In this document: positions 36,258 to 49,300 of the stretch, one piece after another
Position numbering within the stretch: position 1 is the stretch's first letter
Layout of the letters: each line of letters starts with the position of its first letter
Assembly (NCBI GenBank): GCA_015680905.1
Contig: CM027382.1
Span: forward strand, 4,898,001-4,962,000
DNA from: Coptis chinensis
Lineage: Eukaryota; Streptophyta; Magnoliopsida; Ranunculales; Ranunculaceae
Length of the DNA: 64,000 bases
Reading direction: 5' to 3'
Notes under the pieces: model-generated
Database searches by the model: none
What the model saw: only the letters and a program-made list of their open reading frames with translations
Told to the model about the DNA's origin: nothing
Made by a program: the position numbers and the translations under genes

Positions 36258-38930
36258 TTAGACAGTCAATCCATCGACTCCGCATTGTTTGTATGTCATT
36301 GATTGCTTGCGAGGACTAATCACTATTGCACAATCCACCGAAACCTTTAGTGATAGGTTCACATTAGTATTTCCACTTATTAATTCTAAAGTGTACAGAA
36401 ACAAAAAGATCATCATATATTTAGTGTGAAAGAGACTGCAATAGTGAATTGTGATGGAATGAAAAAGAGAAACAAAAAATTTATTTGAGAAAACATTCAT
36501 ACAAATTTACACATCTACACAAGTGAATAATTCTTCAACTAAAAAGTAGCACCTCTAGACAAAGCTAGACAAGAGCATAGATAAGTGCATAAGTTATCGG
36601 GATGCTGAAATAAGAGTTCGATTAGCCTATTTGGTTATCTGAGCACTTTCAGTAAGTAACCAAGAGTGTGTTTGGCAACTGAGACTGGAAACTAATTAGG
36701 AATAGAATGAAGTAGCAAACCATTGGAATGGAATCTATTAGAATAGAATTTGATTCCAACTTACAAAATGTGTATTTGGCAAACGTTCAGAAATCATCGG
36801 AATTCAATTCCTACTTCAATTAATGTGTTTGGTTGCCGTATAGAATCCTCTAACAGACTCCAATTTTTAGTTTATTTCTCCATTTTCGGATTAGAAATAA
36901 AAAACCGATTATTTGGATTCTTTTGGATTAACAGGGTCGGTTAAAGACTTAATAAAAAGAATTGGAGTCCGTTTAGAATCCAACTATGTCTCCAAATAGG
37001 CTAAAAGTGAATGGTCCACCAAAAATTCCAGTTAATTCCATTCCTCAAGTCCGATTCCTGATAAACAAACGCACCCTAAAGTCTATGTTTTGCCTTCTTG
37101 TTCCATTGGTACAATTTCCATCTAAATTACTCCTTCCACATTACTAAATACATAGTCTCTGCTAATGATAAAACAGGGCAAAGGACTTACGTGTACGGCC
37201 TACAAAATAAAAGGGCCAAACCAAAACTCCGCAATTATTCACAAGGAAAGAACAAAATCCATTTCAATATGGAAAAAATGAAAAATGAAATCTTCCTTAA
37301 TATAATTTTGATTCGAGACAAGTATCTTAATTCTACTTCCATCTTCCAAAACAGAAGCCATGTTAATGCGTCTGTCCTATAAGCATTAACATGACCTCAT
37401 TACAATTGACACGGTCCATCAACAAAATGTCTGATTCTTTTTATGAATATCTCAGTCTATATAGATTTCAAATCAAACCCGTTTCATAGATATAATCATG
37501 CTCGAAAATCAATTCATTGCAAGATGAGAAAATCTACCCTACACAAGTTAGATTGTGTTCCACTTCAACTATTATGCTGTCACATCAGCTAAATATATAA
37601 TGATCCATATATAATTATGCTTCAACTCAATAGATTCATTCCCTAGTTCGTATAAGAATTCTTGTGGGTGCTCACTTTTCTTTAAGTTTGTAAACCTATC
37701 ATATACAACAAGCCCCAGACCTCTCGTATCCCGACTTTGCTAGTGGGCACCAGCAACATTATTATTATGCTTTAATAGATAGTGAATTGCTGTTTTTTAA
37801 AACAGGAAATCAACATCAATTCCACACCAGTAATACATGTGGAATTTTGGCAAATTGACACACTTGTGCCAAACCTCATTGGACACTATTCTTCCTCATT
37901 CCCATCAACATTAACATTAACAAAACAAAAAAAAAAAAAACACCCCAATAAAGTAACACACTCTTAACAAAGTTAAGAACATGGATATCCTCTTATAAAG
38001 TTAACAACCACAAGGAAGGAATATAAAAAAATGTGGATAGCATACAAAGTTGCCAAATATACCACCACAGCAACATCCATCATTCCAAACATTTATATAT
38101 GAACTCATTTTTCAGTACATCAAAGGATATGAATGGCATGCAACATTAGACAATGGGGGTTGCACAATGCAACTATTTAAAATATGGTCAATCACATGGG
38201 TACCACGTTTTATCAATTATATCACCGGCACCAGAAAAAGTGTAAAGTAAACAAGAACAAGGACAAGACTAACCTTAACCCGGGGAGAAGTGAAATCCAA
38301 AATCCGGATCTTAGCACCAACATCACCAATGACTTTCAATTCAACACGATCATTAAGGCTGGCATCTTTAATCATTTCAGTAGCATCGGCTTGTAGCAAA
38401 TTAACTCTATCAACATTAACATTAGTAACAACTTGTCTAGCACTATGAGCTGGTTGATAAAACCCATGTACTGAAGCAACACCCAAAGGCACACCTCTAT
38501 ACATTACATAAAACTCCATTCCACTATACTTTATACCAACTTTGTTTGGATTCACAGCTCTAAATACCATCCTAATAGTTAGTGACAATGAAGCTGATGG
38601 GATTGCTGGGCTTGCAAGTGTTGTTGAGCTTGTTGGGGTGATTCCAACATACTGAACATTTACTTGTTCTAGCTCAAATTGAGGTTTTTTGGGCTTTACT
38701 GCTAGGAGTATTACAAGTATGACAGCTAGGACTAGTAGACCAAGAAATGTTAAGAGTAGAAAAAGACAACAACAACATCCTTTGAATGATGCTGATGATG
38801 ATGAAGAATCGGGATGGTAACGGTTTTGGTTGTGGTTGTTGTTAGTATGTTGGTGGCTGTGATTAGTGGGATGGTGGCGTGGAGGTGGAGGTGGAGCTGG
38901 GTGTGAGTTCATGTTAGTTGCTGAAGGCAT
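36258..38930 (-). CDS. NHL / LEA_2 (NDR1/HIN1-like) membrane-anchored protein
   Basis: Two exons, 38930-38274 and 36344-36258, join in phase 0 (SPRVK then VSVDCAIVISP) to give 247 residues. The first ~45 residues are His/Pro/Asn-rich and cytosolic by analogy. A Cys cluster KGCCCC precedes one transmembrane helix at about 55-78. A LEA_2 domain follows at about 100-225, with NPNKVGIKYS, YQPAHSARQVV and the typical NHL ending CAIVISP...TYKQCGVDGL. Relatives sit at the plasma membrane or endomembranes and several act in pathogen response and drought. The last exon encodes only 28 residues and lies 1.9 kb away, so single-exon gene finding would miss it and give a wrong C-terminus. Confidence 0.9.
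36663..37077. mobile_element. Candidate hAT-like MITE in the NHL intron
   Basis: The left end AGAGTGTGTTTGGCAAC and the right end CAAACGCACCCT read as inverted repeats of the common plant (A)GGGTGTGTTTGG type. Internal GGAATTC/GAATCC-rich repeats run throughout. Flanking 8-mers agree only partly, so the class is tentative. Confidence 0.4.
37078..38273 (-). other. Remainder of the NHL intron
   Basis: AT-rich and unremarkable. The donor AAG/GTTAGT lies at the right border. No additional exon or RNA gene seen. Confidence 0.5.
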
Positions 38931-40205
38931 ATTTTTATGAGTGTATTATGATTATGGAGAGAATGAGAGCTAAGGATATGAGCTCAAGTCTCTTTCTTTC
39001 TTGGCCAACATCAGTTTTTCTTCGATTTTGTTTTGAGAGGAGAGATGGAGTGAGGAGGTTGCTTTTTTTTCTTTGTTTGCTTGCTTCACAAATAAGCAAA
39101 AAACAAAAGCAGAGAATGGGCGGATGGAAACACAAGTTATTTTGTCATCATGGGCTCGTGGCATCATTATACCTCTGTTTTCCTTTATTGGAAGTTTGGA
39201 ACTCAAGGAAAAATTAGCAGAAAAATTACTATAGCTGGACTTCTATGTTCTTTGAAAGAAACTGAGTAGTAATTTTGAATTCAATGCTAGATTACCATCA
39301 GAAATTCAGAATGATTCTTTGAATAAATTGTACATCCACGCATGTCTCAAGGAGTCAAGGGTCAAGGTCATGTCTCATTTGGATATTATTGGTTTGGTCT
39401 ATCACTTCATGCTCAAAATGTATACCCATTTTCGTGCATTGGCACCACCACATCTTATTGTGCATTGTTTCCGAACATGTTTCCAATGGTTAAAAATGAT
39501 CAAGTGCGCAAAAAATAAGGAAGATGGATGAAGTGTTCAAAATTTTATTTTGACAAGTTCACCACATGATTGTAAGTTCAACTGTTGCAGTTCACGCAAT
39601 CGTGAGACATGTGCAGACAAGAGCACGGTCTCAATTGTTTTTTCTTATGAAAGCATCCATACTCCCACGATTGAATGGGAACAGTACATTGAAATTGAGC
39701 TATTGTAGGCGTAGAAAGTAACTTGTACTTTTAGCAGCCCGTAAACAAAAGTAGTGATCCACCAAAAGAAGTTTGTGGCATTATTCCACCATGGTGATTG
39801 TCAGCAATTCCATCCCAGCAGCCATCATATGGGTGATGAAGAGCTATACTCCTAACTCCCATCAATATTATTCCAGTTAGAGACTTGGATGTACATAGAG
39901 CATCCCCATTTGACATTAGAGCTTTCCCTATCCCCGACGGTGTCGTAGTCATTTCTACCAATTCACTAGCCATAGGCTGGGTCGGTGTTTGTATGATTGG
40001 CAAGTCACTAGCCGTGCTAGTGACTGATAACTACTACAATTCTGGTCTTCGCCTCAAAGCTCTCAAGGGACATGAAAGCACTGCTCAAAATTGCCTCGGT
40101 GACCACTGGCTCTGAAATCAGAGACACATTCTCCTTATGGACGAGTGGAGCACCTCTCTAGACTCCAGTAACTATTGTTTGCTGGCTTGGATTGTTTTTT
40201 TCTTA
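38931..40205. other. NHL upstream region and unexplained intergenic stretch
   Basis: About 38931-39130 would be the NHL 5' UTR and promoter. A 76-codon plus-strand frame (39885-40115) and a minus-strand frame (39731-40003) overlap and resemble nothing I know. Confidence 0.4.
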
Positions 40206-40209
40206 GAGT

Positions 40210-40395
40210 TCGTCTACCCCAAAGATATCTTCATAGGGACGCCAGCCGAGACCGTTGGATCCGACGGTCCGAAAATAAAAAACAAACCCATATTCTCTCT
40301 CTTCTTTTTTGTTTTTGATTTTCGGACCGTTGGATTTCGGATCCAACTGTCTCGAAACACTCATCCCTATAGGGATATTCTCGTGGTAGCCCAGA
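40210..40395. mobile_element. Small MITE with inverted arms
   Basis: GAGACCGTTGGATCCGACGG with GGTCCGAAAATAAAAAAC on the left mirrors, in inverse, TTTTTGATTTTCGGACC, GTTGGATTTCGGATCCAAC and GTCTCGAAAC on the right. Outer ends ATATCTTCATAGGGA and TCCCTATAGGGATATTCT are also inverted. Arms are about 80 bases around a short CT-rich loop. Confidence 0.6.
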
Positions 40396-40771
40396 TCTTT
40401 TTCTTATCTCATTACCCCCCACGTGCGCTGGAACTGTAAAATTGATCTACCTCCACTATCTCCTTTTTGCTTTCTTGTTTAGTTGTCTTTTTGCTTTTCA
40501 TTCTTTACGGTTTTGCTTTCCATATGGAATATCAGACCCTCCAAAGTGGTGTCACTGGTGTGTAATTGATGCATCAACAATAAGCACACGGTAACTAGAT
40601 TCACACTCAATATTCAGATTAGGAGAAATGTTCAATATAGAAAAATAAAACAAGAAAAACAAATATAAATTCATTGAGAAGGGCTCTAATACACCAACCT
40701 AGAATTATAACTACCGAGACACAGGACAAATAAAATAACAAAATACCAAAAAAGATGAATATCAGCATAAA

Positions 40772-43700
40772 CTAGATATCATCCGGGCTTGGACTAGCAT
40801 CACCTGCTTCAGGCTTGGTAGCAACATCAAGGCTCCTGTTGTTATCGTCAGCCACAAGCACGTCATCCATTATATCATCTTCCCCGACATTGATATCTTC
40901 CACGTCATCATCATCGTCATTGTTTTCAGCACTTCCAGGGATCTTTCTTGTCTTTGGACCATGCTCAAGTTGGTGAGTCTCCAGCTCTTTGTCCATTGTT
41001 TCCTGTAAATTAATTGTATTGTTGTTTCCTCTCCTCATATTTCTGCCATTTTGCAACCTTTCCAGCTCTTTTTCCACATTTGCTACGTATTGCTCCCCAA
41101 TCTGCTTTTGATACTCTGATAGCTCCTCCCTTCTAGCATTTTTCCATTCTAGAAAAGCCTGGAAAAGGGTGTAAGAAGATAAATAACCAGCTTCCAGGAG
41201 AGATTGTTATACTTCCAAGGCAAATATCTAATTATCTACCAATAGTTGTCAAAGAAACAGAATATTGTATTTCCTTATCAATAAACAAATGTAGTTGATC
41301 AGCCAGATAAATAGCACTTATAATTGTCCCAACATCTTATTAGTGAAATATAAATTTGCAATCCCAACCATGTTTAGTGTGCTAGAGACCTAAGACGGAG
41401 CTTTTATAGAACTCAGACAAATTGCCAGACATCATTTGGTCTGAGGTGGCTCAACGTTCAGATAAAAGACAGTCATGAAATAGCTTAAGATACATGAATC
41501 CTGTATCTTTTTCGTTCAAAAAGATATGTACAAAAGAGATGCAGAATATGTTAATCCTCAAACGAAAAGAACTGAAAATAGAGGGCAACCAAACCTTTTC
41601 TTTTCTCTGCTCAGCCACAGTTTCATCATCATCCAACGGTTTCACAGGCATGTAACAGATTGAAGGCTCTGTTTTGGTCCTAACACAAGCACAATGCATA
41701 ATCAAATAAAAGGGTATCACTAAACAAAATAAAATGCAGCTATGCTACCTATTATACTAGGAAGCTAGAAAGCCTCCAGATGCTTCAAACAAAAACTATC
41801 CGCACGAACAGAAACTTATCTTTGTCTCAACAAAATTGTGAATATGGATACTTTGGACCGAAATAAAAAATAACCTGAGAAAAAGGAGCAACAAAGTCAA
41901 CTTCAGCAAAGTAAAGAAAAATGGTGAACTCCTCCCAGAGTCCCAGCAGCAAAATCACCTTATGAAATAGCACATCTAATCATATGAAAATTTACCTTAA
42001 ATAATTGCCAAGTATTTTATGGTGCTCACTCCACTTGAGAAAGAGCAACTCCAGTTTTTTTTCTTCTGCCTTGGCAGCTACCCGAGCTCGGAGAGTCTGC
42101 AGTAAACACACGAGGAATTAGGCTATGCTGGAGATCAACTCCTAGGTAAATTCTTTGGAAGGTCTGTTTCCTTTCTTTCAGCCATAGTACAAAAGTAAAG
42201 AAGTCGAGAGGTATATCTTGGTAAAAATCCTTAAAAAGGTATGAGAAACCTACAGAAGGTATGGAATGATTGATAAAGTCTCCAATCAAGTTTCATAAAT
42301 AAGTAAAGAAGAAAGTACACACCAAATCCCTCCTCCGATTTTCTGCAATTTTTTCACGCTCTTGTTGCCTCAACTTGTCGCTTTCTTCTCGCGCCCTTTG
42401 TTCAGCCTACATAGAAAGTTTGATATTTTGATTACTACATGAAAAAATCATGCTTTCATATATGAGATTTATAAACATATTCAAGAAATGCTGCATTAAG
42501 GATTCAACATGATACAGTACTGACAAATTCCTAGATTGTTTTGAAAAGTTTAAGGGCCAGTTGGGATGAGAAAGCAATGAGTAGCTTCTTTACAACTTAA
42601 TTCAAGCTATTAATACCATTTTGAAAACAGAAATGTTTTGGTACAGGTTGGGACACTTCCAAGCTGGGAAGTCAAATCTAATAAGCAATGGCAAATCATT
42701 AAGGTTTCTCCTCTACAAAAAGAACCACCACAATTTCCACTTCTAACAAGGCTCTGTTAGACGGTTACACGGTCGCAAATCAGTTGATTCTTTCAAGCTA
42801 AGTATCCTCACATTATGTCATCTAACTCTTTCCTTTGTACATCTTGTTACTTATCTCTGTCTTCAGCTATTCTAGCCCAATCTTAAAAATTAGGATACCA
42901 TGGAGTCCTGGGACATACTAATGATTACATGCCACTGTTTCAAGTGCAAGACATTTCTTTTATGTTTAATATGTATTTGTATGCTTTCTACTGGTTCTTG
43001 GGTATACAAAATCCATCCATTGAAAAAGAAAGTAAGTGCACTAAAAATATAAGTAAACCAAGAAAAGCTGACAAGAACTCACTTTCTGCATAGAATTTGA
43101 CCTGCGCATATACGCCTCTGTTCCCGATAGATGTATGTCTTCTTTCTGAAATTTCTGAAATGAAAATAAAAGATGTAAATGGAAAGTGGGGAAAATCCAA
43201 ACTGTTTCAAAATCATACTACACATTCATCTCGTAGTAATTATCCCTAATAAAAATGCTTTGGGATTTCATTTTAACCTCAATACTTAAATAATGTAGGA
43301 CGAAATAATGACATCCTTAAGATTTAATAATGTACACATCAGCATGCATATTCATTGAAAAACTCAAGTCACTACCAATATAAGAGAGTTGTTAATGACT
43401 AGTTTCAAATGCAAAACTGGACCTGATATGATATAATTAGTCAGAAAGACAACTACCTCCAATGTGCCCAAAAGCGATCCAAGCATTCTCCTATTCCTGT
43501 TAACCAAGGTGGGGTCAGTAACTTCCCTCGATGCCCTGCCAGAATCCTAACACATACAAAACATGATATTAAACTTTCCAGTCGCATGTGTGAAAAAATT
43601 ACTATATGAAGAGTGAACATATAGTACCTTCCTATACAGTCCCCGATTACCATCTCTCCTCCTGAAATCACGACTCTGCTGATACTCACTAGAGATGTTC

Positions 43701-44368
43701 TTCTCAGTATCCAATCTAGTATCACCTTCTGTAGTAGACTCCTTCTCTTTCACATCCTGTGCTCCATCTGCAACATCCTCAGTGGCGTCTCCATCCTTCA
43801 CCTTCATTATAACACAGAAATCAAAACTTGCTTATCTTTTACTTAAGAAAACCTCATCATACAAAAATAATCATTGCTTTTCATCTATAACTATCTCAGC
43901 TACAATGTGCATAATAGAGTACAAGTAGTAAAATATAAACCATGACAACAGCTGAAGAAAGACGCCTTTTGGGAGCTGGTTGATCTTCTGGATCCACGCG
44001 ACCCGCCTAAAAACAATACAACATTAAAAACCCCAACAAAGCCAAAAACATGTAATGAACTAAAACCAATAAAAAATTGAAAATAAACTTACTGGTCTAA
44101 CAAAGGCACGTTGTCGAGCATTAGGAGGAAAATTTCTGGGTCCATTAGCTGGTAAACCACCTCGACGAAGACCCCTTGGGTCTCTAAGACGATCAGTAAT
44201 CTGAAATAATAAAAGTAACATTAATAACATGAGAGAAAATTAAAAAAGAATGAAACTTTTGGGATAAAAAAGCACCTCTCTTTGTTGACGATGAAGCTCT
44301 TGGATTTCATCTAAGAGTTCTCCTTCTGTTTTCTCTGCCGCTGTTGTTGTGCTGCTGCTCCCCATCAT
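40772..44368 (-). CDS. PNN: Pinin-family splicing-associated protein
   Basis: Ten exons: 44368-44276, 44200-44093, 44006-43941, 43801-43628, 43546-43457, 43154-43083, 42406-42323, 42096-41996, 41679-41595 and 41158-40772. All have GT-AG borders; together they give 419 codons plus stop, near the length of the Arabidopsis homologue. The pinin/SDK/memA core spans exons 5-8: DPTLVNRNRRMLGSLLGTLE, KFQKE, then a long charged coiled coil (EQRAREESDKLRQQEREKI, RARVAAKAEEKKLELLFLKW). A conserved FLEWKNARREELSEYQKQI follows. The tail is strongly acidic (DDDDDVEDI). Animal pinin joins the exon junction complex periphery and SR proteins and modulates splicing; the plant role is inferred from the family. 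Two ATGs open the frame; I chose the first. Confidence 0.93.
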
Positions 44369-44517
44369 CGTTTTCGTTTCCTCTTGTGGATTCGAGTGTG
44401 CACCTCTTTTCTTTGCCTTTGCTCTTGGGCCTCGGTTCGTACTTTCATATTGGGCCTAAAAAACACAACTACAGTCTACAGGATCGGTGCAAACGATCAC
44501 AATCCCATTAGTGCTGA

Positions 44518-45429
44518 TTGGCACCCCGACCAATTACCAATTACAAGGTAGTGGGGCATCCCTCCATTAATCATATAAATTGTTGTACACTCCTCATTTC
44601 TTTTTATCAACCAAGCACCCACTCTTCTAATTCTTATTAAATATAGTTTTTATACATAAAAATAATCAAACAAAAAATACAAAAGAAAAAAACTCTGGTG
44701 CTCAACTTGTGGCATCTAAAACCTCGTTCATCACTCAATCTTATAAACTTTGACAACAAGTGCACATAACAATTCAAATTTGAAAAAAAAATAATAATAA
44801 AAAAATAAATCACTCACGACAAGAAGTTGCCGCGAAAAGGTAATGGCCACAATAAGAGGTTGTCGTGAGATGACAAATCCATAGAAAGTTGTTGCCGTGG
44901 GTTTTTTTTTTTTTTTTTTTTTGATAGTCATTATAAAAAAAAATAAGTTGCAAGATGGTTGTGTTAACCAAAATAGAGTATTTAATTGTGTTAATTATCA
45001 AAACTCTTCTTTATTAATTTGTTCACAAGTTTTTCTTATAGCGTATAAAAAAATTTGCCGCAAGATAGCAAAACTATACCTCGATTGTACATTTTTTTTT
45101 CATGGTTTTGGTGTTGTTTTTAGAGTGTATAAATAAGCTCTAAAGAATAAAATGAGATATCCGTATGCCGTGTGTTAAAAAAAAAAAAAAAAAAACGACA
45201 ACTCCTCGCCGTGGGATATATATGGGATCTCACGACAACCCGATGCCGTGGATTTTGCGATCTTACGACAACTTGATACCATGAAATATGCGATCTCGCA
45301 ACAACGTGATGCCGTAGAACTCTTGGGCATATGGGGTGTAAAAGGATATATAAGGAATAACCATTATTGTTCTATCATTTTGTCAAAGGAGTGTCAATCC
45401 CATAAAGTGGGGTGTCAATACCGCGCCCC
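44518..45429. mobile_element. Candidate repeat-rich mobile element between 10-bp direct repeats
   Basis: TTAGTGCTGA lies at 44508-44517 and 45430-45439. Inside the left edge is TTGGCACCCC, and near the right edge GGGGTGTCAA, roughly inverse of each other. The interior has no protein-coding sequence, a long T tract at 44901-44922, an A tract at 45178-45196 and a short tandem array. The flank similarity extends a little beyond the 10 bases, so ends are uncertain. Confidence 0.45.
45194..45330. repeat. About four tandem 34-bp units (ACGACAAC...GCCGTG)
   Basis: Units start near 45196, 45231, 45264 and 45298. Each has ACGACAAC or ACAAC, then GATGCCGTGG or a variant, and the first three end in a GGGAT or GCGAT. 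Related units occur near 44815 and 44860 (GACAAGAAGTTGCCGCG, GTTGTCGTGAGATGAC), partly in inverse orientation. Confidence 0.65.
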
Positions 45430-45633
45430 TTAGTGCTGAGTGTGTTTTTTTTTTGTTTGCTAAACTTTATTTTGTATTAGATCGTAAACAAATGTTAAGT
45501 ACCAAATAGAGAGAAAAAAGAGGTGGTGGGTGGGTTACATCTTATTTCACCATACCCATTGTAGACAAGAAATGAACATATAGTGGGTGAGATCAGGTTT
45601 CAAAGCCTGCTAAGAAAGGGTGGTTTCATGTTC

Positions 45634-46373
45634 TGTTGGAAATAAGGTTGGATAGACGCCCACCAAGATAAGGATAAACCACTGAGTATAGGACTCTATC
45701 CTATCTGATATTAGATGAGTATAGGACTCTATCCTATCAGATATTAGATGAGTATAGGACTCTATCCTATCGATATTAGATGAGTATAGGACTCTATCCT
45801 ATCCGGATATTAGATGAGTATATAACTCTATCCTATCGATATTAGATGAGTATAGGGACTTATCCTATCGGATATTAGATGAGTATATAACTCTATCCTA
45901 TCTCGATATTAGATGAGTATAGGACTCTATCCTATCCAATATTGAGGAGGTGGGAACCTCTATAAATAGACCCCCACCTCTCACATATCAATCATCCGAA
46001 CAACAAGAAAAGCTCTCTCTCCTTTAATGGCGACCTCCAACATTTTCTAAAGTAGAAGCCGATAATTTGTGGAGATTCCATAGGTGGTATCCCCCTAGCC
46101 ATTGTCGAGTTCTTGGTTCTTGGTTCGTGAAAAAAAAAAAAAGGTTGCTTCCCGTTCGTGGTTGGAACTTGATTTCAAGCAAAAAGTTAAGAAGAAGAAG
46201 ATCTTGAGTGTGTCAAGAACATCTTCTCCCGTAGATCAAAGCTTGGAACTTCAAATTGAAAATTTGTGACCAAGGTCACGATCTTCTCATTTCATTGCTT
46301 ATTTTATGCATGTGGTATAACGTAATTGTATATATCATAGGAATCATGCATGAGATATCGATAAAATCCTACA
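45634..46373 (+). repeat. 5' LTR of the copia fossil
   Basis: TG...CA ends. It contains an eight-unit array at 45684-45946, then a TATA-box-like CTCTATAAATAGACC at about 45959, and a pyrimidine/purine-rich leader. Confidence 0.9.
45684..45946 (+). repeat. Eight tandem ~33-bp units inside the LTR promoter region
   Basis: The unit is GAGTATAGGACTCTATCC then TATCGATATTAGAT. Units 5 and 7 carry a TATAACTC variant. ATAGGA and TCCTAT within each unit can pair around a 5-base loop. The array ends just before the TATA-like motif, a position where LTR enhancer repeats are often found. Confidence 0.85.
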
Positions 46374-49300
46374 TTGGCATCGAGCGGTTTTTCCATGGTT
46401 TGCATGTTTTTTTTTTTGCGGTTTTGATCTTGTGATCTACAATTTTGAAAAAATCGTTTTTTTCAAAATATTTTAATTAATTTTTAAATAATTAGGTTGT
46501 TTAAAATTAATTAGATATTGCTTAATTTTTTTTGTAAAATAAATTATTTATGGGAAATAATTAGTGGAAAATTTTTTTCTAGGAAATTTTTTTCTTAGAA
46601 ATTTTTACATGGAAATTTATTTCTGAGATTATTTCTCTATAAATTTTAGGATTTTTTTTCACATGTATTTTTCCACAATTAAAAATTGACATTAGGATGT
46701 TTATTTTTACCATGCAGTAATTATTTGAATCTGGATTTTTACTATTGCATGAATATAAAATTGTTTGTTTTCTATCAACGGTCATATGAAAACTAAGGCA
46801 CAATGCCTAAGTCACATAGACCCGAAACTTGTAGGAAAACTGAACCAGATCTTGGGAGACGGGCTTCCAAGAAACGTATGAAAAAAGAAATATAGGAGAA
46901 CTTTGAAGCCCTTGTCTTGAAATCGATAAGATAGAGAGCAGAGCCACCATCACCAGAATATACACCAAAGAGCCCCAGTCCTATTCAAGATAGGAATGAG
47001 GCTCGACCACTTAAATCTCTCCTACATCGATTATGGGACGATGCTAAGGAACCAAATCCATATGATGTGTCATCAGGGTTTATTTTCCCACCTCACGGGG
47101 AAACAGAGGAAGTGGCTAGTAATTTTCGAATGGCTGATAGTGACTCTGTGAGGATGAGGATGACTCCCCTGGGCACCCAGGAAGCTTCTATGTTCATGGT
47201 TGACTAGCTCTGTTTAGTTCTACATTGTTTTTTGAAAGATAGGAAACTCTTTTTTTGTAGAAACAATTTTATGAAATGGAAATTTAAGTAGTAGATTTTT
47301 TGCATATTCTATGTTATTGATAGTCAAATGCATTGATTTTATTTAATGGCTAGAATCATGCTAGTAGATTATCATGATCATCTCATATGTGAAAATGTGG
47401 ATTACTTAGATTTAAATTTAAGAGATGATTCTTATTAAAGTATCTTATTTTTGGAATTCAAACTTGATAGAATGGCACCCGATGGAAAATCCCCCCGTTC
47501 ACGATGCTACGAAAAGGACTTGTTAAACGATAAAATTACGAACTTTGGTCTAGGAAAGTTAGGCTAATTTCGCGGATAGGAAGGTCATTGATGTAATAAC
47601 CGAGACGATGAGCGAGAACCTACCATTTGAAGGATTAACATAAGCTGCTTATCTTCGGGCCGTACTTAAAAAAGTACAATGAGTATACAAGCAAAAAGAT
47701 AATGTTGCCCGAATTGCCATACTTGGCACCATGAGGAATGACTTCATGATGCGGTATGATGGCCTTGGATCGGCAAAAGAGCTATGGGAAGCGATAAAAG
47801 CGGACCTTGGGGTATGACTACCGCTTACCGGTGAGGAGGCTACAAATGAGCTTTGACAAATTTATCAAAGCTGCCCCATACCTCTATGACACAACATTGC
47901 ATGGTGATGAGAAACATGGTTCTTTGAGTTAGCCCAAGCGGGGCGAGGTCTGTCAAATGAACAAACAAATTCAAAGCTGTCATTAGGTCTTTACCTAAAA
48001 CTTGGGAACAATTTCGCCTTTATCTTGACGATGATGGCGACGATATCACAACTTTTTGCAGGTGCAAAGGAAATGTGAGCTTGAGGAACAAAGGCTTCTC
48101 AATGAAAAGCCTGTTGTTCAAACCGAAGCAAATGTTGTCAACTCCAAAAGAGGAAGGCTCCTTGGAACAAGAAAAGTGGAAAAGGGAAAGGCAAGGAAAA
48201 GGCCAAGCCTAACCCACAGCAAAAGAAACCTAGGAAGTCGATAGACATGACTAGTGTTGAATGCTTCCGTTGTCATCAGATGGGACACTATGCTAGGGCA
48301 TGTCCTTCTCCTGAGGTGAGTTTTACTTTAAAAGATCATCAATGTGATAAGTATTTGTCATCTTTGTCGATTCATCACAATATTGGATTGTAGATTCAGC
48401 ATGATGACCACATAAGCGGGATAGGTCCCTATTTGAAGATTTCCGGAAACTTCCACAAGGAACTCGGAGAGTCCACATGGGAAACCAAAGTGTTGCTGAT
48501 GTTTTGGGGTACCAGGCACTTGTAGGTTGGATTTTGCGAGTGGGAGATCCATCCTTATTGAAGAAGTACTCTTTGTACCCTCAATTAGGAGAAATCTTTT
48601 ATCGATTTTGAAATTACTTTAAGAATCCTATGTGTTTAATTTTTCCCGAACTTCGCTTGAGATATCTTTAAATAACAGGTTTGATAGGTCATGCTTATTT
48701 AATGAATTCTTTTATGACATTACACTTAGCACAAACTGAAGTTTTATGTCTAAAATGGTTGGTTGCCAATTGTGGCATGCTAGACTAGGACATATTGGAC
48801 CAATAGGATAGACCGCTTAGCAAGGGGGGTTATTAGGTAACTTAACCTCTGTTAAAATGGAAAACCTGTGAAAGTTGTCTTCTTTGGAAAAGCCACCAAG
48901 AAACCTTTTGGGAAAGCCCAAAGGGCAACTTATCCTTTACAACTTATTTCACTCGGACATCCGTGGACCAATGAATGTAAATGCCAAGGCATGGGGCTTT
49001 GTATTTCATTACCTTCACGGATGACTATACACGTTATGGGACCGTGTACTTGATGTCTCACAAATCAGACGCCTTGGACTATTTTAAAAAGTACAAGAAC
49101 TTAGTTGAGAATCAACTTGATAGGACAATAAAGGCCTTAAGAACTGACCGCGGACGTGAATATCTTTCTGATGAGTTTAAGGAACTCTGCGGAAAATAAG
49201 GGTATAGCTAGACAGCTAACTATTCCTTATACCCCTCAGCAGAATGGTGTCTCTGAGAGAAGGAATAGAACCCTGCTGGACATGGTTAGATCTATGATGG

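Noticed and set aside
39731-40115. Overlapping frames on both strands left of the small MITE
   Set aside because: Neither resembles a known family and neither has supporting splice sites; left as an unexplained stretch.
45684-45946. Eight regularly spaced repeats, superficially CRISPR-like
   Set aside because: Units are head-to-tail with no unique spacers, lie within an LTR, and occur in a plant genome.
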